Shown here: positions 32,567 to 39,753 of the stretch, piece by piece | How the letters are laid out: every line of letters starts with the position of its first letter | Numbering within the stretch: position 1 is the stretch's first letter | Origin: Symbiodinium natans | Lineage: Eukaryota > Sar > Dinophyceae > Suessiales > Symbiodiniaceae | DNA: 64,000 nt | Assembly: GCA_905221605.1 (NCBI GenBank) | Contig: CAJNDS010001624.1 | Location: forward strand, 62,001 to 126,000 | Direction: 5' to 3' | Made by a program: the position numbers and the translations under genes | The notes under the pieces: model-generated | Seen by the model: the letters and a program-made list of their open reading frames with translations, nothing else | Database searches by the model: none | What the model was told of the DNA's origin: nothing

Positions 32567-32904
32567 CATAACCTATATATACCCTTTAAGGGATTCTATA
32601 GGGCACCCTATATCCACCTATATCTACCCTTTCAGGGATTCTATAGGGTAACCCCTATATCCTCCTATATATGACCTTTAAGGGGTTCTATAGGGTACCC
32701 TCATCCCCTCATTCCCTGCTAACCAGTAAGTTGCTTGCAGGGAAGATCAGGGAAGCATACACTCATGCAGGATGCACTGCGCTCTTGGCTCTGCACATCA
32801 AAAACTGGATGTTTCCAGTTCAGACACACGAACTCCTACGTAGTAGAGAGGAGACGTTTGAACCCCTCTGGTCACTGTTGGCGGGCCCCACTGTATTCTC
32901 ATGA
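15880..32904 (+). CDS. Gene A: very fragmented gene, about 40 candidate exons
   Basis: Across 17 kb, short open stretches bounded by AG and GT/GC (rarely GA) read as protein on the plus strand. Many have pyrimidine-rich acceptors. The final two exons (32437-32514 and 32741-32904) join in phase and end in TGA. Introns are filled with TTTAGGG/CCCTAAA repeats and short inverted-repeat elements. The 5' end is unknown; the first exon I would defend starts at 15880. No family is recognised from the joined peptides. Because many exons are GC-rich and also open on the other strand, some calls may be wrong, but the exons at 18289, 21918, 22501, 29630, 31548, 32060 and 32741 are hard to explain otherwise. 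Further weaker candidates lie at 16263-16310, 25995-26035 and 31420-31460. Confidence 0.6.
16107..16136 (+). CDS. Gene A exon, 10 codons
   Basis: Acceptor GTGGCTTCAG, GC donor GCACCC. Reads VRSRQEPYYI. Confidence 0.45.
16483..16512 (+). CDS. Gene A exon with donor made by the telomere motif
   Basis: Acceptor TTTTTCGACCCTGTTAACAG is pyrimidine-rich. Reads QILTPKSQST. The donor is GTTTAGGG, so the first repeat unit of the intron supplies the splice site. Confidence 0.55.
16538..16618. repeat. CCCTAAA array
   Basis: About eleven perfect CCCTAAA units. The block lies just upstream of the next gene A exon, at what should be the 3' end of an intron. Confidence 0.9.
16633..16661 (+). CDS. Gene A exon, about 10 codons
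   Basis: Acceptor CACTGAAG, donor GTAGGTGCGG. Reads LGERRKMRPG. The opposite strand is also open here (contains LTPPEVFSRTYPG), so strand is less certain. Confidence 0.35.
16733..16870. repeat. TTTAGGG array
   Basis: More than fifteen TTTAGGG units with a few variants, in opposite orientation to the CCCTAAA array upstream. Confidence 0.9.
17289..17348 (+). CDS. Gene A exon, 20 codons
   Basis: Acceptor GCCTCACAAG, donor GTGCCA. Reads VLEGHFAFLPLADSTTAPAK. The minus strand is open too (a Lys/Arg-rich reading). Confidence 0.45.
17736..17903 (+). CDS. Gene A long exon, about 56 codons
   Basis: Acceptor CTCGTTTTGCAG. Begins MKNLNQMFILNRSLPPSYIA. A GTACTT donor ends it at 17903; otherwise the frame runs to TAA at 17924, in which case a gene could end here. 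Confidence 0.55.
18014..18037 (+). CDS. Gene A microexon, 24 nt
   Basis: Acceptor GCCTGTATTGCAG, donor GTAGGGG. Reads HVMWEFTK in one frame. The intron that follows (18038-18126) is a single copy of the GTAGGGGCCCC-type element. Confidence 0.5.
18127..18186 (+). CDS. Gene A exon, 60 nt
   Basis: Acceptor ACCCCCAG, donor GTAAAG. Frame options read YESSSFSNVLHFRAVFIWK or MKAAVSATFCIFELFSYGK. Confidence 0.5.
18289..18373 (+). CDS. Gene A exon, 28 codons
   Basis: Acceptor CCTTCTTCCATGCAG is strong, donor GTAACA. Starts NDTTSNQLSRDPTTV and ends HHIVEQ. A clear protein-like stretch. Confidence 0.65.
18537..18593 (+). CDS. Gene A exon, 19 codons
   Basis: Acceptor GCAGTCCAG, donor GTCTTT. Reads ESNPAVSSRRARVLHPSRG. 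The minus strand is open as well. Confidence 0.4.
18612..18757. repeat. TTTAGGG array passing into pure TTTGGGG
   Basis: A few TTTAGGG units are followed by about sixteen TTTGGGG units in a row, a homogenised variant of the motif. Confidence 0.9.
19906..19939 (+). CDS. Gene A exon, about 11 codons
   Basis: Acceptor CTCGGGGCGCAG. Reads LEEHNLASLG. The donor is GTTTAGGG, the first telomere-type unit of the next intron. Confidence 0.45.
20206..20278. repeat. CCCTAAA array
   Basis: Ten CCCTAAA units upstream of the exon at 20309. Confidence 0.9.
20309..20350 (+). CDS. Gene A exon, 42 nt
   Basis: Acceptor GTGCCTTTGCCACAG, donor GTTTAC. Reads HSLRRPRQCFHHG. Confidence 0.45.
21918..22005 (+). CDS. 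Gene A exon, 29 codons
   Basis: Acceptor CTTAGTTCAG, donor GTTCAGG. Starts DAGQLREFVLRLQALG, an evident amphipathic helix, and ends PPLPVYC. Confidence 0.65.
22501..22562 (+). CDS. Gene A exon, about 20 codons
   Basis: Acceptor GCTCGGTAG, donor GTTTGGGG. Reads DVLGQVAPMFESGLNAWRR. The next intron starts with GTTTGGGG and runs almost at once into CCCTAAA units. Confidence 0.65.
22654..22687 (+). CDS. Gene A exon, 34 nt
   Basis: Acceptor GCGCATGCAG, donor GTCATA. Reads KAQERSSATSS. Confidence 0.45.
23416..23455 (+). CDS. Gene A exon, 13 codons
   Basis: Acceptor ACACGAGCAG, donor GTAAGC. Reads ICLQKPRGQALAF. Confidence 0.55.
23968..24036 (+). CDS. Gene A exon, 23 codons
   Basis: Acceptor TCCTGAAG, donor GTGACT. 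Begins RATPILSIPLRGRALDPAQ. It lies between CCCTAAA units on the left and TTTAGGG units on the right. Confidence 0.5.
24241..24354. mobile_element. Inverted-repeat element, family TACTTGAAGGTTCA
   Basis: About 114 bp. It begins TACTTGAAGGTTCACGGG and ends CCCGTGAACCTTCAAGTA, with paired inner segments (AGTTATAAGTAGGG / CCCTACATATAACT). Relatives lie near 19228-19350, 25120-25230, 35090-35200, 41666-41779, 51016-51143 and 52812-52925. There is no coding capacity, so it looks like a MITE or introner. Its right end is 17 bp from a gene A exon. Confidence 0.8.
24372..24435 (+). CDS. Gene A exon, about 21 codons
   Basis: Acceptor CCCTATCCAG. Begins RIGEAQAQNLLWDAIRSK. The 3' end is uncertain (possible GC donor near 24436). 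Confidence 0.6.
24747..24792 (+). CDS. Gene A exon, 15 codons
   Basis: Acceptor GCACCTCGTAG, donor GTTCCA. Reads GQARDFQQHIGQSMG. Confidence 0.6.
25442..25494 (+). CDS. Gene A exon, 53 nt
   Basis: Acceptor CTAAACCAG, donor GTAGGC. Reads PGSTGHAACMLSSDGSD. Confidence 0.5.
25775..25835 (+). CDS. Gene A exon, 20 codons
   Basis: Acceptor TAGGGATTAG, donor GTCTCT. Reads LLGAPHRKWPDGAALCIEIA. Confidence 0.6.
26364..26403 (+). CDS. Gene A exon, 13 codons
   Basis: Acceptor CAGGTTGCAG, donor GTAAAG. Reads KVAAARRELGGVL. The frame could continue to about 26448, where a TTGGGATGTTCCCC element begins. Confidence 0.55.
26940..27045. repeat. AG microsatellite
   Basis: About 100 bp of GA/GAGG repeat. 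TA and TATG repeats precede it at 26764-26900. This is intron sequence of gene A. Confidence 0.9.
27683..27724 (+). CDS. Gene A exon, 14 codons
   Basis: Acceptor ATGGTAATTAG, donor GTCACG. Reads HPRPASATLQYSLT. Confidence 0.45.
27936..29147 (-). CDS. Multi-pass membrane protein, intronless, antisense to gene A
   Basis: Open frame of 403 codons. The likely start is the ATG at 29054 (MQPMMVEDAAPDVW, 372 aa), because the first 31 codons of the longer frame overlap an inverted-repeat element at about 29090-29190. Hydrophobic segments include PALFVFLVVRVTLNV, a long one ending NFLMV, AAIVGLMVVLAASV, WLEFVLFVNCLVGVV and ALTCVVLIGCGTAW, giving perhaps six membrane spans. A charged loop precedes the last span. 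No family is recognised. It sits between gene A exons at 27724 and 29630, so it is nested in an intron. Lack of introns beside such broken neighbours suggests a retrocopy. Confidence 0.6.
   Translation of the reverse strand: MYRDRKGILSVVFPTLYCVHTLAYPLASFRTMQPMMVEDAAPDVWNGLPRKVFPSFWGMKPALFVFLVVRVTLNVRRICAGDEFKTFVKGRFCHMLTDETRAACLQEVAEIMQQNRTDFEFNQHLVAKTEWSFAMVRTLQFFLSVIAFALQRKSQNLFTVALALNHLASLSVLRALTFLNLNFLMVTWKAEWLPGLHGLLYGQVEDAKKRQARLTRGFAAIVGLMVVLAASVKGMELLKVKLLLMSPLLQVPSNEWSRAQWLEFVLFVNCLVGVVNTQSLSLNSFKLAHFSGNDAAMNADEVEQWFAFRDRFADQIRKEFSSFQATVLICTLGPDDYQKAYCAWTDRLDRKRRDTVRGSVAIQQANSEVLEGARMHPCLALTCVVLIGCGTAWQLFKMFLNPS
29090..29190. mobile_element. Inverted-repeat element, family TAGGG...ATTCCC...GGCCCCTATA
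   Basis: Shares TATTCCCTTNNGGTCCCTATA and GGCCCCTATA with 30899-31002, and weaker similarity with 18948-19055 and 29378-29475. Short and non-coding. Confidence 0.55.
29630..29721 (+). CDS. Gene A exon, 30 codons
   Basis: Acceptor GGATGTCAG, donor GTAAAC. Begins TIEGFPYKALYRDLKTILGY and ends KHKTE. Splicing to 29769 after GAGAAG keeps frame across a 47-nt intron, continuing SFGYGSSPELPNCPS to about 29835. An overlapping frame there reads LDMEAHRNYPTAPHN. Confidence 0.65.
30109..30149 (+). CDS. Gene A exon followed by an element
   Basis: Acceptor TGGCGACTAG. Reads PGGLERLQDLPKG. The donor GTTGGGAATCC coincides with the start of an element also seen near 20450. Confidence 0.55.
30217..30242 (+). 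CDS. Gene A small exon, 26 nt
   Basis: Acceptor CCTAAATAG, donor GTAAGA. Reads ELRKPKNG. Confidence 0.5.
30293..30395. mobile_element. Inverted-repeat element, family CTTGGGATGTTCC
   Basis: 103 bp. It starts CTTGGGATGTTCCCCCCTTC and ends AGGAGGAACATCCCAAG. Inner segments ACTAACAGTCCTTA and TAAGGACTGTCAGT also pair. Confidence 0.85.
30435..30472 (+). CDS. Gene A exon, 38 nt
   Basis: Acceptor GGAGTGCAG, donor GTACTT. Reads AEQQGRGHAHAC. Confidence 0.5.
30713..30757 (+). CDS. Gene A exon, 45 nt
   Basis: Acceptor CTTGTCATAG, donor GTAAGA. Reads VARCALGKSASEQG. The frame also stays open to about 30900. Confidence 0.5.
31020..31111 (+). CDS. Gene A exon, about 30 codons
   Basis: Acceptor TGACTTGAG. 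Begins STLRGGDSSWYPQPPSQCGR and ends near GIKPW. The donor is unclear, possibly GA at 31112. Confidence 0.5.
31208..31245 (+). CDS. Gene A exon, 38 nt
   Basis: Acceptor GGAGTTTCTCAG, GC donor GCTAAG. Reads TINSRAQAFSCS. Confidence 0.5.
31298..31337 (+). CDS. Gene A exon with GTTTAGGG donor
   Basis: Acceptor CCCTGTATACAG. Reads VHTTEAHPGSTSM. The donor is the first TTTAGGG-type unit of the intron. Confidence 0.55.
31548..31618 (+). CDS. Gene A exon, 23 codons
   Basis: Acceptor CTACTTTTGACAG, donor GTTTTGGG. Begins QRLVSRDVVEPIDGLLTSRP. The intron that follows opens with TTTAGGG-type units and turns within 30 bp to CCCTAAA-type units. Confidence 0.7.
31787..31843 (+). CDS. Gene A exon, 19 codons
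   Basis: Acceptor CCCCGTAACCAG. Reads DPRNTFSSAALLSPRRQCP. The best donor is GATTTAGGG, a GA donor. Confidence 0.5.
31939..31974 (+). CDS. Gene A exon, 36 nt
   Basis: Acceptor CCCCAAAG, donor GTCTCT. Reads TKEAQAYSARW. Confidence 0.5.
32060..32155 (+). CDS. Gene A exon, 32 codons
   Basis: Acceptor CGTGCATCAG, donor GTAGGA. Begins ANRTVMHNRGSGGAARRISI and ends YHYLDRF. Confidence 0.65.
32437..32514 (+). CDS. Gene A penultimate exon
   Basis: Acceptor CTTTTCATTGCAG, donor GTAGGG. Reads PSEARQQWLGDVCRLGRLLF and on to LLVR. It ends in phase 1 and matches the final exon. Confidence 0.65.
32515..32740 (+). mobile_element. Intron filled by an inverted-repeat element
   Basis: The intron begins GTAGGGAATGAGG, which is also the left end of an inverted-repeat element. 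The right arm (CCTCATTCCCTGCTAACC) is followed by TTGCTTGCAG. The inside holds a TA repeat and three copies of a CCTTTNAGGGATTCTATAGGG palindrome. A shorter relative is at 61974-62071. Confidence 0.7.
32741..32904 (+). CDS. Gene A terminal exon
   Basis: Acceptor GTTGCTTGCAG. Reads KIREAYTHAGCTALLALHIK and continues through EETFEPLWSLLAG to a TGA stop. In phase with the exon at 32437. Ends 39 bp from the stop of convergent gene B. Confidence 0.72.
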
Positions 32905-32943
32905 GATTTTGCAAGCAGCTCTTCAAGCCACAGCCTTCGCCAA

Positions 32944-33325
32944 TCAGGGCGGAGGGCGCAAGATGACCACCTCGACCTCAAGCTCCTCAGACTCCCCGGA
33001 CTCGGAGAAGCGGCTGGAAGCAGCCTCGTAGTTCAGGGCATCCTGCGTGAGGCCATAATGGCCGTAGATCTGGAAGTCCCAGAAGGTCTCAACATCTGAC
33101 CATGGCTCCTCCTGGAATACCTGCGCAGGTGCACTGAGGGCACGCCGGAATGACCCAGTGCGTTCCTTCGGAATGACTTTGATGAAGCTGTTCCCGTACA
33201 CGACCCCTGGCATGATCCTTCCCGCAACGAGTGGCTGCAAGGTGGGATGCCTGCTACCTTTGCTACCTTGCGCTAGAAGCCAACGGCCCCAGTCTTCGAA
33301 GGCTTGTCTACGAGATATGGGGAAC
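32944..33325 (-). CDS. Gene B terminal exon, about 127 codons
   Basis: Acceptor CACATCAG. Starts FPISRRQAFEDWGRWLLAQG, passes WSDVETFWDFQIYGHYGL and an acidic tail (SESGESEELEVEV), and stops with TGA. The longest gene B exon and well supported. Confidence 0.72.
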
Positions 33326-36300
33326 CTGATGTGTTGTCTAAACCCAATGCCTTAACCCTAAACCGCGATGGGGCCTTTTGGGGATCCTACTAGGATGCCG
33401 AGCCATCAAAGGGTGCCGAAAAAAAAGAGCCCAGAGCTTAGAGAATTCTCCATATCTTGCTTGCTTGGAGGGGGCCATGTCTGAAACCTCGAAGCTTCAG
33501 GGTCTGAGGTTTAGGGTTTAGGGAGGAGATGCCGCCACCTCCCTTTGTTTCGGGGTTTAGGCCTCAACTCCAAAAAGGGCTTCGGGCTTAAAACCCTACA
33601 TCCTACAATCATTGGGCCATTGGGATCTCCAGAAATCTAGGAATGCGCAAGGGGCTCTCTTGTTTGGAGCACTGGGCAGTTTTTAGGAACCTAGGAACCC
33701 AAGTCTAGGAACCTAAAGAAAACCTAGGAACCCAAAAGCTGCTCAAAGCCCCACATCTCAGGCATTCCGAAGCACTTCGTAGTAGGGAAGTAGGGATGTG
33801 TTTCTACCCTGATCCCTCAGACTCATTCAAGAGGCGATATTTGGGCCACTACGGTGCCTAATTCTCTACTGCAATTGGCCCCCTATTGAGAGGAATAGCA
33901 CGATGCTACGCTATGCTGGGGTACTCTGCTAATCTGCGCATCCGAAGCTGAGCCAGCACGCCACAGATCATACCCCGCAGCCCCACGTGCTGCCTGCCAT
34001 GGAATTCCAGGGTTTAGGGTTTAGGGTTTAGGGCTGGTTTCGGGGGGGGCATCTCGGCGGCTTGCAAGGGCTTTGGGGGGTTTGGGGGGGCCTTATACAA
34101 GAATCTGGATAATAAGGCTTCAGGGCAGGTGCTACAGGCGGAGGGATGAAAGAAGTGGCTTACCTGGATCCCTCACGTGCCGGTTCTTGGAGGTCCCTGG
34201 AAAGCAAGTTAAACATGAAGGTATCCGACTTCTTGCAAAACTCATAGGCATACCCATGAACCTCAACTAGGGCAAGGTTCGTCTTTGGCAGAAACGTTGT
34301 ACCGTTCCGGGCTTGGATCTGTTAAGACCCGAAACGCGCTATGAAAACACAAAAAAGCCCGGGGAGGGGTGGGTTCAATTAATTTAGGGCTCATGCATGC
34401 ATAGTTTCAGGGTTTTAGGGCTTGTAGGGGTTTCGGGTTGCAGCGGTTGATGTTGTTTGGACTTGGAAGGTTGTCCTAATTCCCTGTAAGCCCCCCCTAA
34501 CGGGTTACTGGGGTGGACTGGGCCCCCTCCCCTAAGGGTCCATGCACCCTGTATGTTATATACTTGGGCCCTACAGCTGACGTTTGGGAACCCTTTGAGG
34601 TCCAAGTATATATAAATATCAAAATACACTACATAGGTACACGAACTCTTGAGGTTAAGTGAGGTGTATGTGGTTGTACTGGGTCTTTGAAGGGGTTACG
34701 GCCCATACGCCGCGCATGCCGCTGCATCGTTGCGCGCTACTTGTCGGAAACTGGCAACCAAATAAAGTACATTAACGGCTTTCCTCCCAAAAACCCCAAA
34801 CCCCAACCCTAAACCCTAAACCCCTAAACTCCAAAGGCACACTCCGGCCGCTTCGCCTGAAAGAAGCGCTCGCGTAGACTGTGAAGGATGCCTTTTTTGT
34901 CCTGCTCCGAAGCTCTCGCGGTTCATGGGTAGCTAGGGTTCAGGGTTTAGGGTTTGGGGTCTAGGGTAGTTCTACTAGACCCAGGACTAACCTAAGAGTA
35001 GAAAGGGTGCCCTTTTTGGTTTAAACAAGGGGTTGTAAGGACACCAAAAGCTCCCCAACAAGGGGAATGATGGCCTTCTCCGGATAATAGTATAAGTAGG
35101 GTTACAAGTGAGAAGTACCTTCGTAAAGGTTATAATCTAGGTTACCTTACTTATAACGCTACTTCTAACTACCACTGAACTTTCACATGGGAGTTGTTCA
35201 AAAGGTCCTTTTCAAGGGATGGGCCATGCGCTAAGGGTTCGCAAGCCACTGCATCAGGAGTTTAGATGAATGTATACAAAGCGCCGTTAACTTTAACACC
35301 CCCTCCCCAAACTCGCAGCTGAGTGTGTTGCATGGTCTTGGGCACAAACCTGAACGATAAACCCTGAACCCAAAACATACCCCTTTTTGCCGGGTATGAA
35401 TATTCTGGAAGGCACCTTGTCCTTGGTTTCAGGGTATATGTGCTCTAAATTTTGGTCCCTTCTTTGGGTACCCTAACGAATAGGGTCCGCCTTATAATAA
35501 AGACCCCAAAAGGGATGATATTTAGAGAAGTGACCATCTGCCTCTGTGAACCACCGAAGAGCTGCCGGTCCTCATCAGCATAGAGGTTCCTCGTGAGCGT
35601 GCGCCTCGTTGGGACGTGCAGGGGGTGCAGAGGACTTGGGAACATCTTCCTGGCAATTTCTACAGAAAGCCCAAAATCTCGAAGTACATCGCTAAAACCC
35701 TAGAAGTCCTCCAAGTCCCCAGCATCTAGGAGTGGGAAAACTCGCATTCCACCATGCCATAGAGTTATAAAAGCTACCAGCAGGACATGAATCTCGAGCT
35801 GGCTGAGGCCCTAAACCCTAAACCCCAAATCCTAAACCTTAAGCCCTAACCCCCAAAGGCTTAGGGGAACTTCGTACCCTAAAGCCCAAACCCCAAACCC
35901 TAAGTTGATGTAGGATGATCGCGAGCCCTTTGAAGGGCCCATCTTTGTAGATCCATGCTCCCCCCCCCCCCACTTCTTACGGTAGTTACATGTATGGGCC
36001 CCTTAAAAGGGGACCCCTTATATAGCCCATATATACCCTATACAGTACTTCAGAGCAAGGCGTATAGGGGTTCAGGGTTTGGGGTCGAGGGCTGCGAGGC
36101 TTTTAAGCTGTAGGCCTGATTTCGTCAGCGTCTCGTGCCAGGCGAAACCGGATACTTGATTGCATTCTGGACCCAGCCCGCACTGCTCCCGCAAAACTTG
36201 TGTCCATCCACTCGGCCGATTGCCTTAAACTGGGCGGAGTCGCCACCTTGCCACCCCCACCCCGCCTTGTGCAGCCCTGCACCCACCACCCCCCTCCAAG

Positions 36301-37459
36301 TAGGCAGCTTGGGTTGCTTCAAGTAGGGCCTTCCTCGAAGTCGCCTGGGTTTAGGGTTTAGGGTTTAGGGTCCCTGGAATCCCTGAAGTCCGAAGCCCGA
36401 AACCCCGAAACCCCGAAACCCCCCACAAAAATCTCCCACAATCCCGCGCCTGCTCTTGGAGTGGACCGCGCCAGACACGTAGGCCATGTCCAGGTCCTCC
36501 ATGTTCAGCAGATCCTGCGTTTCGGGTTTAAGGTTTAGGGTTTAAGGTTTCGGGTTTGGGGTTTAGGGTGAAGGGGCTTCAGTTTGGCCAGTTTGGCTCT
36601 CCAGGAACTTAGGATGAAGGCTTTGGGGGGGGAGAGCCAGAAGTGTGGACGAAATGGGGTTCTTAAATTGTGCGCTCTGGCGGGGTCGATTGCAGAGTTG
36701 GGTGTCAAAAAGGATCCATTCGGATCAGCCGAAGGTCTCTGGTCCATGTGCTTTAGAAGGGCTTCTGCGGGTATATCATCGGAATTCTGGAGCCCGTTTT
36801 CAGTCCCAAGCACCCTAACTGCAAACGGCGATCTCGAATCGACCATGGGGTCAGTTGTACTGACGCCCGAAACCCGAAGCCCTAAACCCCATAAATTTGC
36901 CCGAAAGAAGGAACTTGAAACCAGCTAGGCCCGGCTAACCCATGCCGAGGGTCAGGGCTTATGGTTTGGGGGGGGGGGTATCGCAGGCCGTAAGGCAGAT
37001 CGTCGTCTGTTGATCTTACAAAGGGCTTGTCTCCTGGGTCCTGTCACCTGTTGGGACATGGCTCGTGCACTGTGGGATCTTGTAATTTCTATCAACAATC
37101 CCATGTAGAAGCTTTTTGGGCTGAGAGTTCAAGATTTGCTATACATAACCACAAGGGAAAACACGAGGAAACACCACGGCTCAATGTTTTACCGGCACAT
37201 GCGCTTACTTTGTCATCCTAATCTTACATCCAGAGCCGGACCCCTAAACCCTAAACCTTAAACCCTAAACACAACACCCATGCAACGGCCCTGTGGTTGA
37301 CCATCTGAGGGCGAAGCTGTCCTGGGAACGTATGAGCTCATCGCACTCGGCAGCTGTTGCGAGACCTTTGATCATCAAACCCTAAATCCTAAACCCCCTA
37401 AACCCTAAACCCTAAACCCTAAACCCTAAACCCTAAACCCAATAGACAAGAGGGCTGGC

Positions 37460-37510
<51 letters not shown>

Positions 37511-39420
37511 GGAGAGGGAGAGGGAGAGAGGGAGAGGGAGAGGGAGAGAGGGAGAGCTGGGGTAGCGGGAGAGCAGAAAGAAACGCTGGATGTGACTTTT
37601 GTGTGTCGACCCTTTGAGCACCCCAGGGCCCTTAGCTCTGCAATCCTAGCCTGACCTCTTAAACCCTCAGCACGAAACTCTGTGATTCGACCCTGAAACC
37701 CTAAACCCTAGACCCTACACCCTAAACCCTAAACCCTAAACCCTGAACCCTGAACCCTAAACCCCAAACCCCAGACCCTAAACCCCAAACCCTAAACCCT
37801 AAACCTTGACACAGGCCTGGGATGGAGAGGACCAAGGGCTCCTCCCGAAGCACCCATGCCTGGTGGGCGTCAGGGCTTGTAGGGTGTGGGGGTGCAGCTC
37901 GAGCATCCCAACATCCATCAAATTTTAGGGGTTTGGGATGAGGTTTAGGTTCTAGCACAAATGCCATTAACAGTCATTAGATCTTTAGGGTTTAGGGTTT
38001 GGGGCTTGGGGTTTCGGGTGCAGCGTTGGTCAGCCGAACGCACTAGTGTAAGGACATGCCCCCCCCCCCCTGTCACAACTCACGGCGAAACCAAACCGGA
38101 GCCAGCCCAAACCAAGCCAGCCATTCAAAAACTCACACGTCGAATATTTTTTTAGAGGACGCTGAAGTTAGTGAGGACTTCGAATGGTTTGCAAAGGCTT
38201 CGAAGACGAGGAAGCTCTAACAGGCAGCAGCCCAGGTCTTCAATGTTTGGACTTCTGGGTCACTTGGGGCCAGAAGGCAAAGGACACCCCTTCAGATTCT
38301 TGCGGTCTGGGCCGACGGGCCCTTTCATGGACAACTCCGGCGTGGATAGGTGGTCACTTCAAGCAAAGGCAACGAATTTCAGGTTTTTGCAAACCCGTCA
38401 AAACCCTCCAAGTGGCCTCCCAGAAGCCTCCCAGGCCCTCCAAGGGCCTTCCAGGGGCCGGGCCTTTTAGGGGTCTCAGCCAAAAGGCCCAAAAAGGTGC
38501 ATGCTGGCCCCTTTTGAGGGGTCTGTGAGGTGTGCCTGCCGTGGTCTCGCTGAGCGCTCGACTGCGCCCGCCTACCCCAACAGAGCTGAGAGTGGGGGCG
38601 GGCGGTCTTAGTTAGGGTTTAGGGTTTAGGGTTTAGGGTTTAGGGTTTAGGGTTTAGGGTTTAGGGTTTAGGGATAGGACTTTATAGGGTTTAGGGCGCG
38701 CAGAGTGCCTGAACTACGAGGTACATGTCCGAATTAGGGTTTAGGTTTTAAGGGTTTAGGGTTAAAGGGTTAACCAAGGGTTCAGGGTTATATTAAAACC
38801 GAATAGAATAGAATGGAATATAGTAGAACAGAATTTAATATAACAAAGATAAGATAATATAATACAACATAATCGAATAGAATAGAATGTAATAGAACAT
38901 AAGCGAAAACTTAAAAAAGCTGGCCCCAATCATTTCAGGCCTCGGCAGTTCGATTGGCCCGGCCGGTGGCTTGGAGCTCCTTCGGATGGCTCCGGGCTGC
39001 CAGGTGAGGAACCTTAAACCCCCCTAAGGTTAAACCCTAAACCCTAAACCCTAAACCCTAAACCCTAAACCCCTAAACCCTAAGCCCCCAAGCCCCTAAA
39101 CCCTAAGCCCCTAAACCCTAAGCTCTAAGCTCTAAACCCTAAACACTAAACCCTCAGCCCTCAACCCTGAGCCCTCAACCCAAACTGGGCGCCGGTTGCC
39201 CATAGCTGGGCTCTCATGTTCTCTGCCCTCAAGGCTCCAATGTAGTTCCTTTGTACTCTATTTTGGGCTTGGGGTTTAGGGTTTGGGGTTTGGGATTTGG
39301 GGCTTAGGGTTTAGGGTTTCTAGTATACCAACCGAAAAAGGTCCGCCGACCCTGGCGGCGTGTTGGATGGGAAAAGGAGGTGAAACCTCCCTCTTTCCCT
39401 CCTTACCCCCCCAAAACGCA

Positions 39421-39456
<36 letters not shown>

Positions 39457-39673
39457 CGGTGCACAATTTTTTCGTGGAGGACCGCGCCACCCGCACAGCG
39501 TAAACAGGGGTTCAGCACGGGGGGGTAGGGGCGCCCTCAGCAAAATCAGCGTTTCCGCCTCCCCCCCACCCCCCCCCCCCCCCCCCGCCCCCCCCCCCCC
39601 CCCCCCCCCCCCCCCCCACCCCCACCCCCCCCCCACCCCCCCCAACCCCCCCCCCCCCACCCCCCCCCCCCCC

Positions 39674-39712
<39 letters not shown>

Positions 39713-39720
39713 ACCCCCCC

Positions 39721-39753
<33 letters not shown>

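Noticed and set aside
38940-39012. Plus-strand exon with TTTCAG acceptor and GTGAGG donor (reads LGSSIGPAGGLELLRM)
   Set aside because: Splice ends are good, but it lies antisense within gene B and the minus strand is also open (PGAIRRSSKPPAGPIEL). The context favours minus, so I list neither as firm.
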